Part shown: one piece after another, positions 18,425-28,092 of the stretch
Layout of the letters: every line of letters starts with the position of its first letter
Numbering within the stretch: the first letter of the stretch is position 1
From: Armatimonadetes bacterium Uphvl-Ar2
GTDB taxonomy: Bacteria > Armatimonadota > Fimbriimonadia > Fimbriimonadales > Fimbriimonadaceae
Direction of reading: 5' to 3'
DNA: 64,000 bases
Assembly: GCA_002162095.1 (NCBI GenBank)
Contig: CP021424.1
Location: 2,170,001 to 2,234,000 of the forward strand
Notes under the pieces: model-generated
The model's input: only the letters and a program-made list of their open reading frames with translations
Databases searched by the model: none
Told to the model about the DNA's origin: nothing
Translations under genes and position numbers: made by a program

Positions 18425-19675
18425 TGCTCGGCAGGTTTGTGCGCGGGCCTCTTGGCTTTGCCCACAATGGGTCAAGCGCAAGCGTGGGAATCTCCTTACC
18501 CCGTGGCCAACCTGCGTCGCTTGGCGTTGACGCCCGAACTCGATGGCGTCATAAAGGGGGGCGAGTGGGAGCCGCTGGCCACCGCCGGCAATGCCACGAC
18601 CTATTTGCAATGGGAGCCGGGGTGGATCTACTGGGCCGCCGAGGCCCCCGCCAACGAAGACATCGTGTTCAGCCTGGATTCGCTGGCCGATGGCTGGACC
18701 ACCGGCCCCGATAACTTTGAGATCCGCATCGGCTGGCGCGGCCCCAACATTACGTTTGCTGTCCGCCGCCTGAATAACCAACCCAACGGCGCCACCGCCT
18801 GGCAAAGCGGGCAGATCCCGCCCGATATGATCCAGTTTGAGGCGCGCCGCTCGGGCGGGCGTTGGACCATGGAAGCCCGGCTGATGTTGCCCGGCCCGCT
18901 GGCCCCCGCCGAGGGCAAAACCATGGGCGTGCGGGTGGATGGGCAGGTGCCGGGCGCCATTGACGAGCGCATTGGCCCCCGCCAAATGGCCAACGTGCGG
19001 CTGAGCTTGGACACGCACGTGGGGTTGCCGGAGGGTCTGCAGTGGTCCCCCCGGTTTGTGAACCGGAACATGGTGCCGCAAGACGGGTTCGCCGTGGACT
19101 ACACGCTGACCCGCGACCCGAATGGGGCCCGCCCGGATCGGTTTGCCTTCCGCGCCGAAGGCATCGGTATTGATGATCTCGGCAAGTTTGAGTACCCCAT
19201 CGAGCCGTTTGATAACCGCAACCGGACAATGTTCGGCGTGAAGTCGCCCATTCGCCCGGAGGCCAAAACCGGCTGGCGGATCGTCCGCGCGGAAATTACA
19301 GGGCCGGATAACCTCAAGTTTATGGTGCGGAGCAGCGTGCGCATTGCGCCGCTCTTGGATATCATCGCTTCACCCATTCCAGCCCTGAAGAAGAGCACAC
19401 GACCGCAGCGGATTCGCGGAGTGGTGGATCTGCAAAGCAACGGCACCCAGCGCGTGCAGGGCGTAGTGACCTATCGTTTGCCCGAGGGTTTCCGAATGCT
19501 GCGGGGCGATGAATCGAAGTTCACGATCTACCACGCCCGGGCCAAAGCCGGGACTCGGTACGAGATTGAAGCCCCCGCCGGGGCCTCGGGCGATTTCGTC
19601 ATCGGCGTGATTGTTCAGGTCGGGGACCAAAGATTCGTGCAATCCATTCCGATATTCATAGAAGACCCGGTGTAA
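18407..19675 (+). CDS. secreted beta-sandwich protein, CBM9-like N-terminal part
   Basis: 422 residues. The start GTG 18407 gives a good signal peptide (MKAVFFCSAGLCAGLLALPTMGQAQA). The mature protein opens with LALTPELDGVIKGGEWEPL and TYLQWEPGWIYWAAEAP, the pattern of carbohydrate-binding family 9-like domains (a small target binding change, then strands). The C-terminal third (RIRGVVDLQSNGTQRVQGVVTYRLPEGF) resembles NEW3-type or Ig-like extracellular domains. No catalytic residues are evident, so binding rather than hydrolysis is more likely. The start codon lies in the terminator stem of rplI. An internal ATG at 18467 would lose the signal peptide and is less likely. Confidence 0.75.
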   Translation: MKAVFFCSAGLCAGLLALPTMGQAQAWESPYPVANLRRLALTPELDGVIKGGEWEPLATAGNATTYLQWEPGWIYWAAEAPANEDIVFSLDSLADGWTTGPDNFEIRIGWRGPNITFAVRRLNNQPNGATAWQSGQIPPDMIQFEARRSGGRWTMEARLMLPGPLAPAEGKTMGVRVDGQVPGAIDERIGPRQMANVRLSLDTHVGLPEGLQWSPRFVNRNMVPQDGFAVDYTLTRDPNGARPDRFAFRAEGIGIDDLGKFEYPIEPFDNRNRTMFGVKSPIRPEAKTGWRIVRAEITGPDNLKFMVRSSVRIAPLLDIIASPIPALKKSTRPQRIRGVVDLQSNGTQRVQGVVTYRLPEGFRMLRGDESKFTIYHARAKAGTRYEIEAPAGASGDFVIGVIVQVGDQRFVQSIPIFIEDPV

Positions 19676-19679
19676 ATAC

Positions 19680-20447
19680 GTGCTTTCATACTTCGTCCCC
19701 CTTCCGACCGCATTCACGGACGACACGTCCACCCTCAGCGAGATTCGCATTGGGCGCATTGTCAAGTTCTATGCCGAGCGGGGCGCAAGTGGGTTTGTGA
19801 TCGGGGGGCCGACGGGCGAAGGCCATGCCCTCGCCATCGGGGAAAAGAAGGCTCTCTTCAAGTACGCCGTGCGCAGTGCGGGGGACAAGCCCGTCATTGC
19901 CACTTTTCCGGCCATCACCACGGCCATGACCGTGGACCTCGCTTTAGAAGCCGCCGATGCGGGCGTCAAGCACTTGGTCATCGTCCCCAGTCGCCACGTG
20001 CCGCTCACGCCCACCGAATTGGCCATGCTGGCGACGGTGCTGCGCCGCCACGTCACCATTCCGGTCGCGCTCACCCTGCCGCCGGGCATGGATGAACTGG
20101 AAGGGGTGCACGGGGTGGGCTTGCCGCAATGGGACGCATCGCGGCTGGTGGGCGGATTCGCCACCGGCGACGAGTTCCAACTTAACGATTGGATTTGCAC
20201 CCCGTTCGCGGTGCTGGGCATTCCCCGTATGGAACGCCTCTTTGCCAAGTGGGATCAACTGGGCCGCTACGCGGTGGCGCTGTTGCGGCACGGCCACGGG
20301 GCGCGGGTCGCCCGGGCGATCATGGAGCACGAAGATCTCGAAGTCGGCCCGCCGCGGCCGCCGGTCTTCATTCTGGATAGCAAGGGCCAGCAACTTCTGC
20401 AGGCCATCCTCCACGGGCTCGAAGAGAGCCCGCAGAGGATTCCGTAA
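19680..20447 (+). CDS. DapA/NanA-like aldolase-family protein, probably non-catalytic
   Basis: 255 residues from GTG 19680, four bases after the previous stop. The first ~140 residues follow the dihydrodipicolinate synthase / N-acetylneuraminate lyase TIM barrel: LPTAFTDDTSTLSEIRIGRIV, GFVIGGPTGEGHAL, EAADAGVKHLVIVPS. The stretch that should carry the Schiff-base lysine (IKEAS) is missing; after VALTLPPGMDELEG the sequence goes to DASRLVGGFATGDEFQLNDWI. The protein is about 40 residues shorter than family members. It is unlikely to be the lysine-pathway DapA; a divergent or regulatory paralogue is the best reading. Confidence 0.72.
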   Translation: MLSYFVPLPTAFTDDTSTLSEIRIGRIVKFYAERGASGFVIGGPTGEGHALAIGEKKALFKYAVRSAGDKPVIATFPAITTAMTVDLALEAADAGVKHLVIVPSRHVPLTPTELAMLATVLRRHVTIPVALTLPPGMDELEGVHGVGLPQWDASRLVGGFATGDEFQLNDWICTPFAVLGIPRMERLFAKWDQLGRYAVALLRHGHGARVARAIMEHEDLEVGPPRPPVFILDSKGQQLLQAILHGLEESPQRIP

Positions 20448-20456
20448 GCGCGCGCC

Positions 20457-22700
20457 TTACGGCGCGGTGACGGGCTGCAGGACTGGCGCATCCGCCGGTC
20501 GGGTGAGCTTGTGGTACAGGTATCGGTGAATCGCCGACATAATGTGCGGGCGTTCATCATCCCGCCACATGCCGTGGTCGCCGCGCGGATAGAACAGCGA
20601 ATCGAAGTGTCGTCCATTCTCGATGTACTTTTGCGAGAGTTGCACCACATCTTGGAACAGCACGTTGTCATCCAGAATGCCGTGGACCAAGTACAGGTTG
20701 CCCGCCATGGTGGCCGCCGAGTTCACCGGGGAGTTCTTGAGGAAGATGTCTTCCTTCTCTGAAACCATGCCGATTCGCCGCCGGGTGTACCACTCGTTGT
20801 ATTGGCGCCAGTCGGTGACGCTGGCCACCGCCACCCCCGTGTCAAACACGCCGGGCTTGGTGTTCATCACCATGCAGGTCAGGAACCCGCCGTAGCTCCA
20901 ACCCCAAATGCCGACCCGATCCGGATTGACATAGCCCAGGCTGACCAGATACTCCTTGGCCTTCACGGCTTCGTCCGCGTCAATGAGGCCCATCTTTTCG
21001 TAGTAGCCCGAGTTGAACTCGCCGCCATAGCCCCAAGAGGCGCGGAAGTCCACGTTGAGCACCACAAAGCCGAGCTCCATGACGAGGTAGTTGTCGTTGT
21101 AGCCGCTCCAGGCCACCTTGCCGCTGTTGGCGTAGATGTTGGTCACCACTGCCGGTCGCTTGTCACCCGGCTTGGCTCCCGGGGGCACCAGCAGGGTCGC
21201 CCCGATCATCCGGCCATCCGGGCCAGGGAAGCTCACGCGTTGCGGCGTGGCCCACTGGATCTTCTTGAACTCTTCCGGCTGGCTGTTGGTCAGGCGTTTA
21301 GCCGTCGGCTCCAGCGCGTAGAGTTCGTTGGGTTGGCCGAAGGTGTTGGCCAGGGTGGCCACCTTGGTGCCATCCTCGCTCACCATTGGCGGCGAGCAGT
21401 CATCAAACTGAGACGGCGTGTTCATCCCGGATTCGAACACGATGTGCTCGGTCTCCTTGCCGTTCGGTTCCAGAACCGTGATCTCGGTGATGGTGCCACC
21501 GCGCTTCATCGTAACCAAGAACAAGCGGTCGCTGTTCTTGGGTCGTAGCATGCCCACCACGTCGTGGTTCTTGGCGTAGACCGGGCGCAGGTTCTTCCCG
21601 AACGGGTCCACCGCCATCACGCTGCGGTTTGCCCACTTGCCATCAATGATGTCGGTGGTGAAGAGGAGGTCGCCGCTACGGGTCCAGGAGAAGTTGCGGA
21701 AGTCGGGGATGTAGTTGGACGGGGCCTTCTCGGTGTAAGCATCCCACTTGCGCTTGCGCGTGGGCGAGGCCACACTCATTGTGAACTCTTGGAAGTCCTC
21801 CTTGATCCACGCCAATCCTATGTAGTTGCTATCCGGAGACCATTCCATCCCGGTCAGCCACATGTATCGCGGGAGGCCTTCGACAAAGGTGATAAGGCCG
21901 CCGTCGGCGTCCACAAAGCCCACCTGATTGTTCACCGAGCGGTCGCCATTCCACATGCGGCCAATGGAAACCACTTCAGCGCGCTGCTTGGTGAAGTCCA
22001 TCATCACGTGGCCGCCGCTCCGGGTGTTGTCACTCCAGTAGATAGCCAGGCGCTTGCTGTTGGGGCTCCACACAAAACCGTCCACCGTGGTGCCGGGCTT
22101 GTTGTTGTATGTCAGCTGCTTTAGGTCGCGTTCAACTCGGTCCCATCGAAACACGTTGCCATTGCGAAGGAAGGCGATGTACCGACCGTTGGGGCTGTAA
22201 GACGGCCCGGAGACGGGCTCGTTGGTGTCGAACAGCGGCTTGAGATTGCTCCCGTCGGGTGAATACGTCCACGTGCGGCCCCGATACGACGAAAGAATCT
22301 CGTGCCCGTCCGGCGACCACATGAAGTTGCTGATGCCACCGTCGTAGAGGGCCTCTTCCTTCTTCTGCAGTTCGGTGCGGCTGTCGTCTTGCCGCAGCGG
22401 CTGGGGCACCGAATTGGATTCTAAAATCCGGCGGGTTTGGCCGCTGGGGAAGTCCATCACGTAGACGTCCAGGCGACGTTCGCCGGTGGTGTTCCACCCG
22501 TAAACGATCTTGGAGCCGTCGGGGCTCATCACCGCCCCCGCCGGAGACCGGCCGTGAATGAGAGGAAAAGAACTCTGGCGCTCTAGCGTGTACCCCGTCT
22601 TCGGCGGGGGGAGCGGTTGCGCCTGCGCGGTGCTGCCCACAAAGGGAACTGCCGCCAGAAGAATTAGCAAAGACGAGGAACGTCTCATCGCAAGGGGCAT
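20457..22700 (-). CDS. S9 family prolyl oligopeptidase / dipeptidyl peptidase IV-like
   Basis: 747 residues with a signal peptide (RRSSSLLILLAAVPFVGSTAQA). It first has a beta-propeller of WD/TolB-like repeats (VMSPDGSKIVYGWN, MWSPDGHEILSSYRG, SYSPNGRYIAFLRN, WSPNSKRLAIYWS), then an alpha/beta hydrolase domain. The catalytic triad is visible: Ser in GWSYGGF, Asp in GILDDNV, His in RGDHGM. It probably degrades peptides in the periplasm or outside the cell. The alternative start ATG 22688 is only four codons in and would leave the signal peptide intact. It faces the DapA-like gene tail to tail, with nine bases between. Confidence 0.92.
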   Translation of the reverse strand: MPLAMRRSSSLLILLAAVPFVGSTAQAQPLPPPKTGYTLERQSSFPLIHGRSPAGAVMSPDGSKIVYGWNTTGERRLDVYVMDFPSGQTRRILESNSVPQPLRQDDSRTELQKKEEALYDGGISNFMWSPDGHEILSSYRGRTWTYSPDGSNLKPLFDTNEPVSGPSYSPNGRYIAFLRNGNVFRWDRVERDLKQLTYNNKPGTTVDGFVWSPNSKRLAIYWSDNTRSGGHVMMDFTKQRAEVVSIGRMWNGDRSVNNQVGFVDADGGLITFVEGLPRYMWLTGMEWSPDSNYIGLAWIKEDFQEFTMSVASPTRKRKWDAYTEKAPSNYIPDFRNFSWTRSGDLLFTTDIIDGKWANRSVMAVDPFGKNLRPVYAKNHDVVGMLRPKNSDRLFLVTMKRGGTITEITVLEPNGKETEHIVFESGMNTPSQFDDCSPPMVSEDGTKVATLANTFGQPNELYALEPTAKRLTNSQPEEFKKIQWATPQRVSFPGPDGRMIGATLLVPPGAKPGDKRPAVVTNIYANSGKVAWSGYNDNYLVMELGFVVLNVDFRASWGYGGEFNSGYYEKMGLIDADEAVKAKEYLVSLGYVNPDRVGIWGWSYGGFLTCMVMNTKPGVFDTGVAVASVTDWRQYNEWYTRRRIGMVSEKEDIFLKNSPVNSAATMAGNLYLVHGILDDNVLFQDVVQLSQKYIENGRHFDSLFYPRGDHGMWRDDERPHIMSAIHRYLYHKLTRPADAPVLQPVTAP

Positions 22701-22757
22701 ACCACTTTTCAGCCCGGGAATGCGCCCTTGCGAACTGAGCGAGCGAGGGAATTAGGG

Positions 22758-23528
22758 CTAGGCGGGATTCACCGTGACCACCACCGGGGTGTGGTCGCTG
22801 GGGCGCTCCATGCCGCGCGGGTCCTTGTCCACGTAGCAGTCTTGGCACCGGTCCACCAGGCTCGGTGTGGCGTATATGTGGTCAATGCGCCAGCCGAGGT
22901 TGCGTTTGAACCCGTTGGGGATCATGTATTCCCAGAATGTGTAGTGCCCCGGACCCTCGGTATCGCGCCGGAAGACGTCCGTCCAGCCCCGGTCGGTCAG
23001 GCGGGCCAGGCGCACATGCTCTTCGGGGTGGTAGCCCACTACGCCGAGCTTCTTCTCGGGTTCAAAAAGGTCATCGGACGTCGGGGCGATGTTGATATCT
23101 CCCAGCCAAAGCGCCGGCCCGGACTCGATCTGTCGCATCACCTCGTCGAAGTGCTCCAACCAGGCCAGCTTGTAGGCAAACTTGTCGCTCCCAATCTTGG
23201 TGCCGTTGGGGACGTAGGTGTTGACAATGCGTACCCCGTTGATCGTGGCGCTGATTACGCGCGCATCTTGATTGAATGCCTCGCCCGGGAGGCCCTTGAC
23301 AACATCCTCCATGGGCGTGCGCGAGAGGAGGGCGACCCCGTTGTACGTCTTTTGCCCATGGATGGCCAGGTGGTAACCCCGCTCCTCGATTTCAGCCCGC
23401 GGGAAGGTTTCCTCCACCGTTTTGATCTCTTGCAAGGCCACCACGTCCGGCCCGGCCGTATCCAGCCAATGCAGAAACACGGGCAAGCGTGCCCGCAGCG
23501 AATTGACGTTAAAGGTCGCAACTCTCAC
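22758..23528 (-). CDS. xthA: exodeoxyribonuclease III
   Basis: 256 residues, from GTG 23528 (RVATFNVNSLRARLPVFL). AP endonuclease and 3'-5' exonuclease of base-excision repair. Family motifs: ALQEIKT with the metal-binding Glu, LGDINIAPTSDD, and the C-terminal PSDHTPVVV with the catalytic His. GWTDVFR and RIDHIYATPSLVDRC are also typical. The upstream in-frame extension to 23891 contains no conserved sequence and overlaps the divergent zinc-ribbon gene, so it is rejected. Confidence 0.94.
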   Translation of the reverse strand: MRVATFNVNSLRARLPVFLHWLDTAGPDVVALQEIKTVEETFPRAEIEERGYHLAIHGQKTYNGVALLSRTPMEDVVKGLPGEAFNQDARVISATINGVRIVNTYVPNGTKIGSDKFAYKLAWLEHFDEVMRQIESGPALWLGDINIAPTSDDLFEPEKKLGVVGYHPEEHVRLARLTDRGWTDVFRRDTEGPGHYTFWEYMIPNGFKRNLGWRIDHIYATPSLVDRCQDCYVDKDPRGMERPSDHTPVVVTVNPA

Positions 23529-23594
23529 GCGCAAGACCCCGCATGTGACACCATAACGAGACGATAGCCGATTGCGAGGCGTGGAAGAAAGGCA

Positions 23595-23810
23595 GTGGAA
23601 AGGGTGAACAGCGAAGGCATACCGAGAGAACAGCTCATTTATGCGCTGACTCAGCCCAAGATGGTCGCCCACGCCCGGCGTCGCAATGGGTGCCTGCTGT
23701 GCCGCGCCAAGGGTGTGAATGAGGCCGGCTTGTGTGCCAGTTGCATCCCCTTTCTCTCGCGTGAGGAACTCAAACTCATGGAGAGATGGATGGCGGGCGT
23801 CGGTCCCTAG
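23595..23810 (+). CDS. small zinc-ribbon protein
   Basis: 71 residues from GTG 23595, or 68 from GTG 23604. It has two CxxC pairs, CLLC and CASC, separated by 11 residues, the layout of a treble-clef or zinc-ribbon fold. The basic patch HARRRNG precedes the first pair, which fits nucleic-acid or protein binding. No family is recognised. It is followed nine bases later by a membrane protein and then by hisF, all on the same strand, so the three probably form one transcript. Confidence 0.65.
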   Translation: MERVNSEGIPREQLIYALTQPKMVAHARRRNGCLLCRAKGVNEAGLCASCIPFLSREELKLMERWMAGVGP

Positions 23811-23819
23811 TTCGTCGTT

Positions 23820-24662
23820 ATGGGCCCCATCCTCGTTGTTTCTCTCCTGCTGGCGGCCCTCGTTGCGGCTCTTATTTACCGTTGGTGGCATCGCAAACCC
23901 GTGCGCGGCTACCTGGCCGAGAACGAATATTGGGTGTACGTGCAGGAGACCAAGTTGCCGCCGGCGGAGAAGATGATGGACCGGATGATCTCAGCCAATC
24001 CGCACAACCGGCCCGGCCGCCCCTGCATCGGCGCGCAAGAAGGAATGATCTTCAGCGACGTGCGGCTCCACATTGCGGTGGCCCTGCGGGAGAAGAACCC
24101 CTACGCCTTCCGGCCTGACCTCTTCACCGACGACGTGGCACCTAATGCCAATCAACTGGATGCGATCGCGGCGGCCAAGGCCATCGCCAAGGTGCGCTAT
24201 GCCAGCCGGGCACCGCTGCGCAACGCCTATCACCTTCAGTTCTTGCCCCACTTGGCGCACTCGCTGTGCGACCTTATGGGCGGCACGGCGATTTACGACC
24301 GCGTGAGCGGCAGCGTGTGGCTGGCGGACGAGCTCGGAGCCGAACTCGGCAAGAACAACAACGCCAATCGCCCCGCCCTGCACGTGAACGTCACCTGGCG
24401 ACCGGATGGGGAAGGATCAGGAATTGTGATGACCCGGGGCTTGCGCAAGCGAGGGATGCCCGAAGTGGAAACCTACCCTGTACCCGCTGACCAAGAAGTC
24501 ATCGCTACAGGGTTGATGATTAAGCTGGCGCACGAGGCTCTTCGAACTGGCGATCTCCCCGAAATCCAGACGATGAACGACTTTGACTGCGAGTTCATCA
24601 TCGAATTGGAGCGTGCCGGGCCTATTCGCCGCGCGCGCATCAAACGGAAAATGACGACATGA
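23820..24662 (+). CDS. membrane-anchored protein of unknown function
   Basis: 280 residues. One N-terminal membrane segment ([21 protein letters not shown], residues 3-23) is followed by a soluble domain with no motif I can name. Notable stretches are [34 protein letters not shown] and [29 protein letters not shown]. Its last codons overlap the hisF start by four bases (ATGA), so it is translationally coupled to hisF. That says more about shared expression than about function in histidine synthesis. Confidence 0.75.
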   Translation: MGPILVVSLLLAALVAALIYRWWHRKPVRGYLAENEYWVYVQETKLPPAEKMMDRMISANPHNRPGRPCIGAQEGMIFSDVRLHIAVALREKNPYAFRPDLFTDDVAPNANQLDAIAAAKAIAKVRYASRAPLRNAYHLQFLPHLAHSLCDLMGGTAIYDRVSGSVWLADELGAELGKNNNANRPALHVNVTWRPDGEGSGIVMTRGLRKRGMPEVETYPVPADQEVIATGLMIKLAHEALRTGDLPEIQTMNDFDCEFIIELERAGPIRRARIKRKMTT

Positions 24663-25411
24663 ATCTCGTTCGCCTCATTCCGTGCCTTGATATCAAGGAT
24701 GGGCGCGTAGTGAAAGGGACGAACTTCGTAGGCCTTCGCGATGCCGGCGACCCGGTGGAACTGGCCGCTCATTACGAAGCCCAAGGCGCAGACGAGATTG
24801 TTTTCCTCGACATCACGGCCTCGTCAGACCAGCGCTTGCCGGTGGTCGAGCTCGCCCGGCAGGTGGCCGAAGTGCTCTTCATCCCGTTTACAGTGGGGGG
24901 CGGCATCCGGGAGGTTGAGCAAGTGCGGGCGGCGCTGCTGGCCGGGGCGGACAAGGTTTCCTTGAATACGGCGGCGGTGCAGCGGCCCGAACTGATCACG
25001 GAGGCGGCCGGCGTCTTTGGCGCGCAGTGCGTGGTGGTCGCCATTGACGCCAAGCGCCAGGGCGATCATTGGGAAGTGACCACCCACGGAGGCCGCACTT
25101 TCACCGGCCTCGATGCGGTGGAGTGGGCTCAGGAAGCCGTGGCGCGCGGGGCCGGAGAAATCTTGCTCACCAGCATGGACGGGGACGGCACCCGCCAGGG
25201 CTACGATTTGGAACTCACGCGGGCCGTGGCGGGGGCCGTTTCCGTGCCCGTCATTGCCAGCGGTGGCGCCGGAATTGCCGGGCACCTCGTGGATGCGGTG
25301 CAAAAAGGGAAGGCCGACGCGGTGCTCGTGGCCGGAATCCTGCACGATGGATTGACCACCGTGCAGTTCCTCAAGCAAGAGATGCAAGCGCTCGGCCTGA
25401 GCGTGCGCTAG
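24659..25411 (+). CDS. hisF: imidazole glycerol phosphate synthase subunit HisF
   Basis: 250-residue cyclase half of IGP synthase. With HisH it converts PRFAR and ammonia to IGP and AICAR, joining histidine and purine synthesis. The TIM barrel has the catalytic Asp in [14 protein letters not shown] and the second in [10 protein letters not shown]. The phosphate-binding loops are PFTVGGGIR and VIASGGAG. The [15 protein letters not shown] segment is intact. Other his genes are absent from the window. The stop overlaps the clpB stop by four bases on the opposite strand. Confidence 0.97.
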   Translation: MNLVRLIPCLDIKDGRVVKGTNFVGLRDAGDPVELAAHYEAQGADEIVFLDITASSDQRLPVVELARQVAEVLFIPFTVGGGIREVEQVRAALLAGADKVSLNTAAVQRPELITEAAGVFGAQCVVVAIDAKRQGDHWEVTTHGGRTFTGLDAVEWAQEAVARGAGEILLTSMDGDGTRQGYDLELTRAVAGAVSVPVIASGGAGIAGHLVDAVQKGKADAVLVAGILHDGLTTVQFLKQEMQALGLSVR

Positions 25412-28002
25412 GCGCCCCGGGCGAACTGGAAGTCGGTGCCGTCCCAGGTCACGTTCACCTGGTCGCCATCGTGAATCTCGCCCGCCAAGATGCGCTTGGC
25501 CAGCGGGTTCATCAGGTCGCGCTGGATCGCCCGCTTGAGCGGCCGCGCCCCGAAAGCCGGGTCGTAGCCAATGCTCGCCAGGGCAGTGAGTGCCTCGTCC
25601 GTCAGGTTGAGCGTGATGCGTCGTTCGCGCAGTCGATCCGCAACCTGCACCACTTGCAGCCGCACGATCTCCTTGATCTGCTCCACCCCGAGCGGGCGGA
25701 AGATCACCACGTCATCCAGACGATTGAGGAACTCGGGCCGGAAGAACTGGCGCAGATCCGCTTGCACGCGCGCCTTGATCTCCTCGAATTGACCTTCCAC
25801 CAGGAGCCCATCGCCAAAGTGATGGCTGCCCAGGTTACTGGTCATGATGATGATGGCGTTGCGGAAGTCCACCGTCCGTCCCTGGCCGTCGGTAAGTCGC
25901 CCGTCGTCAAGCACCTGCAAGAGCACGTTGAAGACGTCCGCGTGAGCCTTCTCCATCTCGTCTAGCAAAACCACGCTGTAAGGTCGGCGCCGCACCGCTT
26001 CGGTGAGCTGCCCGCCTTCGTCGTAGCCCACGTAGCCCGGAGGGGCTCCGATGAGGCGGGTGACGGAGAACTTCTCGCCGTACTCGCTCATGTCAATGCG
26101 GACCATCGCCTTTTCGTCATCAAAAAGGAATTCGGCGAGGGTGCGAGCGGTTTCCGTCTTCCCGACCCCGGTGGGGCCGAGGAACAGGAATGAACCGATG
26201 GGGCGGTTCGGGTCACTGAGGCCGCTGCGGCTGCGGCGGATGGCATCCGCCACCACCTGAAGGGCTTCGCTTTGGCCCACCACGCGGGCGGCCAGCACGT
26301 CTTCGAGGCCCAGCAACTTCTGGAGTTCGCCTTGCATCAAGCGGCTGATGGGGATGCCGGTCCAGCGGCTCACCACCTCTGCGATGTCCTCCCGGTCCAC
26401 CTCTTCGCGTAGCAGGCGGCTTTCGTTCTGCATCTCGACGAGGCGTTCGTTTTCGGCGGCCAGCTCGCGTTCCCGCTGCGGAATCAGCCCATGTTGAATC
26501 TCGGCCGCGCGGCCCCAGTCCAGTTCACGTTCGGCGGCCTGGAGCTGCAGGCGCAGGTCCTCGATTTCGGACTTGAGTTGCCGAGCGGTTTCGATGGTGG
26601 ACTTCTCTTGCTCCCACTTAGCCCGCATGGCACTGGCCGATTCGGTCAGTTCGGCAAGCCGCTTCTCCGTTTCTTGCAGTCGCTCTCGGCTGGCAGCATC
26701 GTCCTCCTTGCGCAGGGCCTCACGGTCAATTTCGGCCTGGCGGATCTGTCGCTCCACCGAGTCCAGTTCCTGCGGCACGGAGTCGATCTCCATCTTCAGG
26801 CGGCTGGCGGCCTCGTCCATCAGGTCAATCGCCTTGTCCGGCAAGAACCGGTCGCTGATGTAGCGGTGGCTGAGGGTGACGGCGGCCACCAGGGCTCCAT
26901 CCGTAATGCGAACCCCGTGGTGGATTTCGTACCGCTCCTTTAGGCCCCGTAGGATCGAAATCGCCTCTTCCGGGCTCGGCTCATCTACCAGCACCTGTTG
27001 GAATCGGCGCTCCAGCGCCTTATCCTTTTCCACGTACTGCCGGTATTCGTTGAGCGTGGTGGCGCCCACGCAGCGCAACTCGCCCCGGGCCAGCATTGGC
27101 TTCAGCATGTTGGCGGCGTCCAGGCTGCCCTCGGCCTTGCCCGCGCCCACCAGTGTATGAAGTTCATCAATAAAGAGGATCACCTCGCCTGCGCTTTGCT
27201 TGATCTCCTCCAGCACGGCCTTGAGGCGTTCTTCAAATTCGCCGCGGTACTTGGCCCCGGCCACCATGGCCCCCAGGTCAAGGGCCACGACTTTCTTGTT
27301 CCGCAGGCCCTCGGGCACGTCGCCCGCCACGATGCGCTGGGCGAGACCCTCGACGACGGCGGTTTTGCCTACGCCGGGTTCGCCGATAAGCACCGGGTTG
27401 TTCTTCGTGCGGCGGCTGAGCACCTGCACCACGCGGCGGATCTCTTCGTCCCGGCCAATTACCGGGTCCAGCTTGCCGGTGCGGGCCTTTTCGGTCAGGT
27501 CTTGGCCGTACTTTTCGAGGGCTTGGAAGGTGGTTTCGGCGTTGGGGTCACTCACTCGGCGACCCGCGCGCAGCGATTCGACCGCCGCCCGGACATCCTT
27601 AGCGGTGAGTCCCTGGGCGCGCAAAGTGTTGCCGGCCCACCCCTTGTCCTCCATGATCCCCAGCAGAAGGTGGTCCGTGCTCACGTACTCATCCTTCATT
27701 TGGCTCGCCACATCAAAGGCGCGATTGAAGGTGTCCTGCAAGCGGCTGGACATGGTGCTGCCGTAGCTGGCGGCGCCGCTGACCTGCGCCCGGGTGGTGA
27801 GTTCGCGTTCGGTCTGCTGAATCAGAGCCTGGGGTTGCGCCCCGGCCTTGGCCACGATGTTGTCCACGACGCCGTCTTGGTCGCGGAGCAGGGCAATGAA
27901 CAGGTGCTCCACGTCCACCGCTTGATGCTTGTGCTCGGTAGCGATTTGCTGGGCGACCTGGAAGGCCTCTTGAGCCTTTACGGTAAGTCGATCAAATCTC
28001 AT
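25408..28002 (-). CDS. clpB: ATP-dependent disaggregase ClpB
   Basis: 864-residue Hsp100 chaperone that dissolves protein aggregates with DnaK. It starts [15 protein letters not shown]. The Clp_N domain is followed by ATPase 1 (Walker [10 protein letters not shown] near 205), the long coiled-coil middle domain (about 400-525, with [19 protein letters not shown] and [18 protein letters not shown]), and ATPase 2 (GPTGVGKTE near 605). The long middle domain separates it from ClpC. It is preceded by a HAIR-like inverted repeat at 28002-28022, so HspR-type heat-shock repression is likely. The next upstream gene, mnmE, is on the same strand. Confidence 0.97.
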   Translation of the reverse strand: MRFDRLTVKAQEAFQVAQQIATEHKHQAVDVEHLFIALLRDQDGVVDNIVAKAGAQPQALIQQTERELTTRAQVSGAASYGSTMSSRLQDTFNRAFDVASQMKDEYVSTDHLLLGIMEDKGWAGNTLRAQGLTAKDVRAAVESLRAGRRVSDPNAETTFQALEKYGQDLTEKARTGKLDPVIGRDEEIRRVVQVLSRRTKNNPVLIGEPGVGKTAVVEGLAQRIVAGDVPEGLRNKKVVALDLGAMVAGAKYRGEFEERLKAVLEEIKQSAGEVILFIDELHTLVGAGKAEGSLDAANMLKPMLARGELRCVGATTLNEYRQYVEKDKALERRFQQVLVDEPSPEEAISILRGLKERYEIHHGVRITDGALVAAVTLSHRYISDRFLPDKAIDLMDEAASRLKMEIDSVPQELDSVERQIRQAEIDREALRKEDDAASRERLQETEKRLAELTESASAMRAKWEQEKSTIETARQLKSEIEDLRLQLQAAERELDWGRAAEIQHGLIPQRERELAAENERLVEMQNESRLLREEVDREDIAEVVSRWTGIPISRLMQGELQKLLGLEDVLAARVVGQSEALQVVADAIRRSRSGLSDPNRPIGSFLFLGPTGVGKTETARTLAEFLFDDEKAMVRIDMSEYGEKFSVTRLIGAPPGYVGYDEGGQLTEAVRRRPYSVVLLDEMEKAHADVFNVLLQVLDDGRLTDGQGRTVDFRNAIIIMTSNLGSHHFGDGLLVEGQFEEIKARVQADLRQFFRPEFLNRLDDVVIFRPLGVEQIKEIVRLQVVQVADRLRERRITLNLTDEALTALASIGYDPAFGARPLKRAIQRDLMNPLAKRILAGEIHDGDQVNVTWDGTDFQFARGA

Positions 28003-28022
28003 ATGAGTGTCCTATACTCAAG
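28002..28022 (-). promoter_or_regulatory. HAIR-like operator (HspR-type) before clpB
   Basis: On the minus strand the sequence is CTTGAGT, seven bases, ACTCATA, against the HAIR consensus CTTGAGT-N7-ACTCAAG. The first half-site is perfect and the second matches in ACTCA. The operator touches the first base of the start codon, so a bound repressor would cover the transcript start or ribosome entry. Confidence 0.65.
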
Positions 28023-28092
28023 TAACGTATCAATTAGGCTGTCAGGTTTCACTTTCGGGGCTCGGGGCCTAGAAATGGGCCAAAAATTCTCA

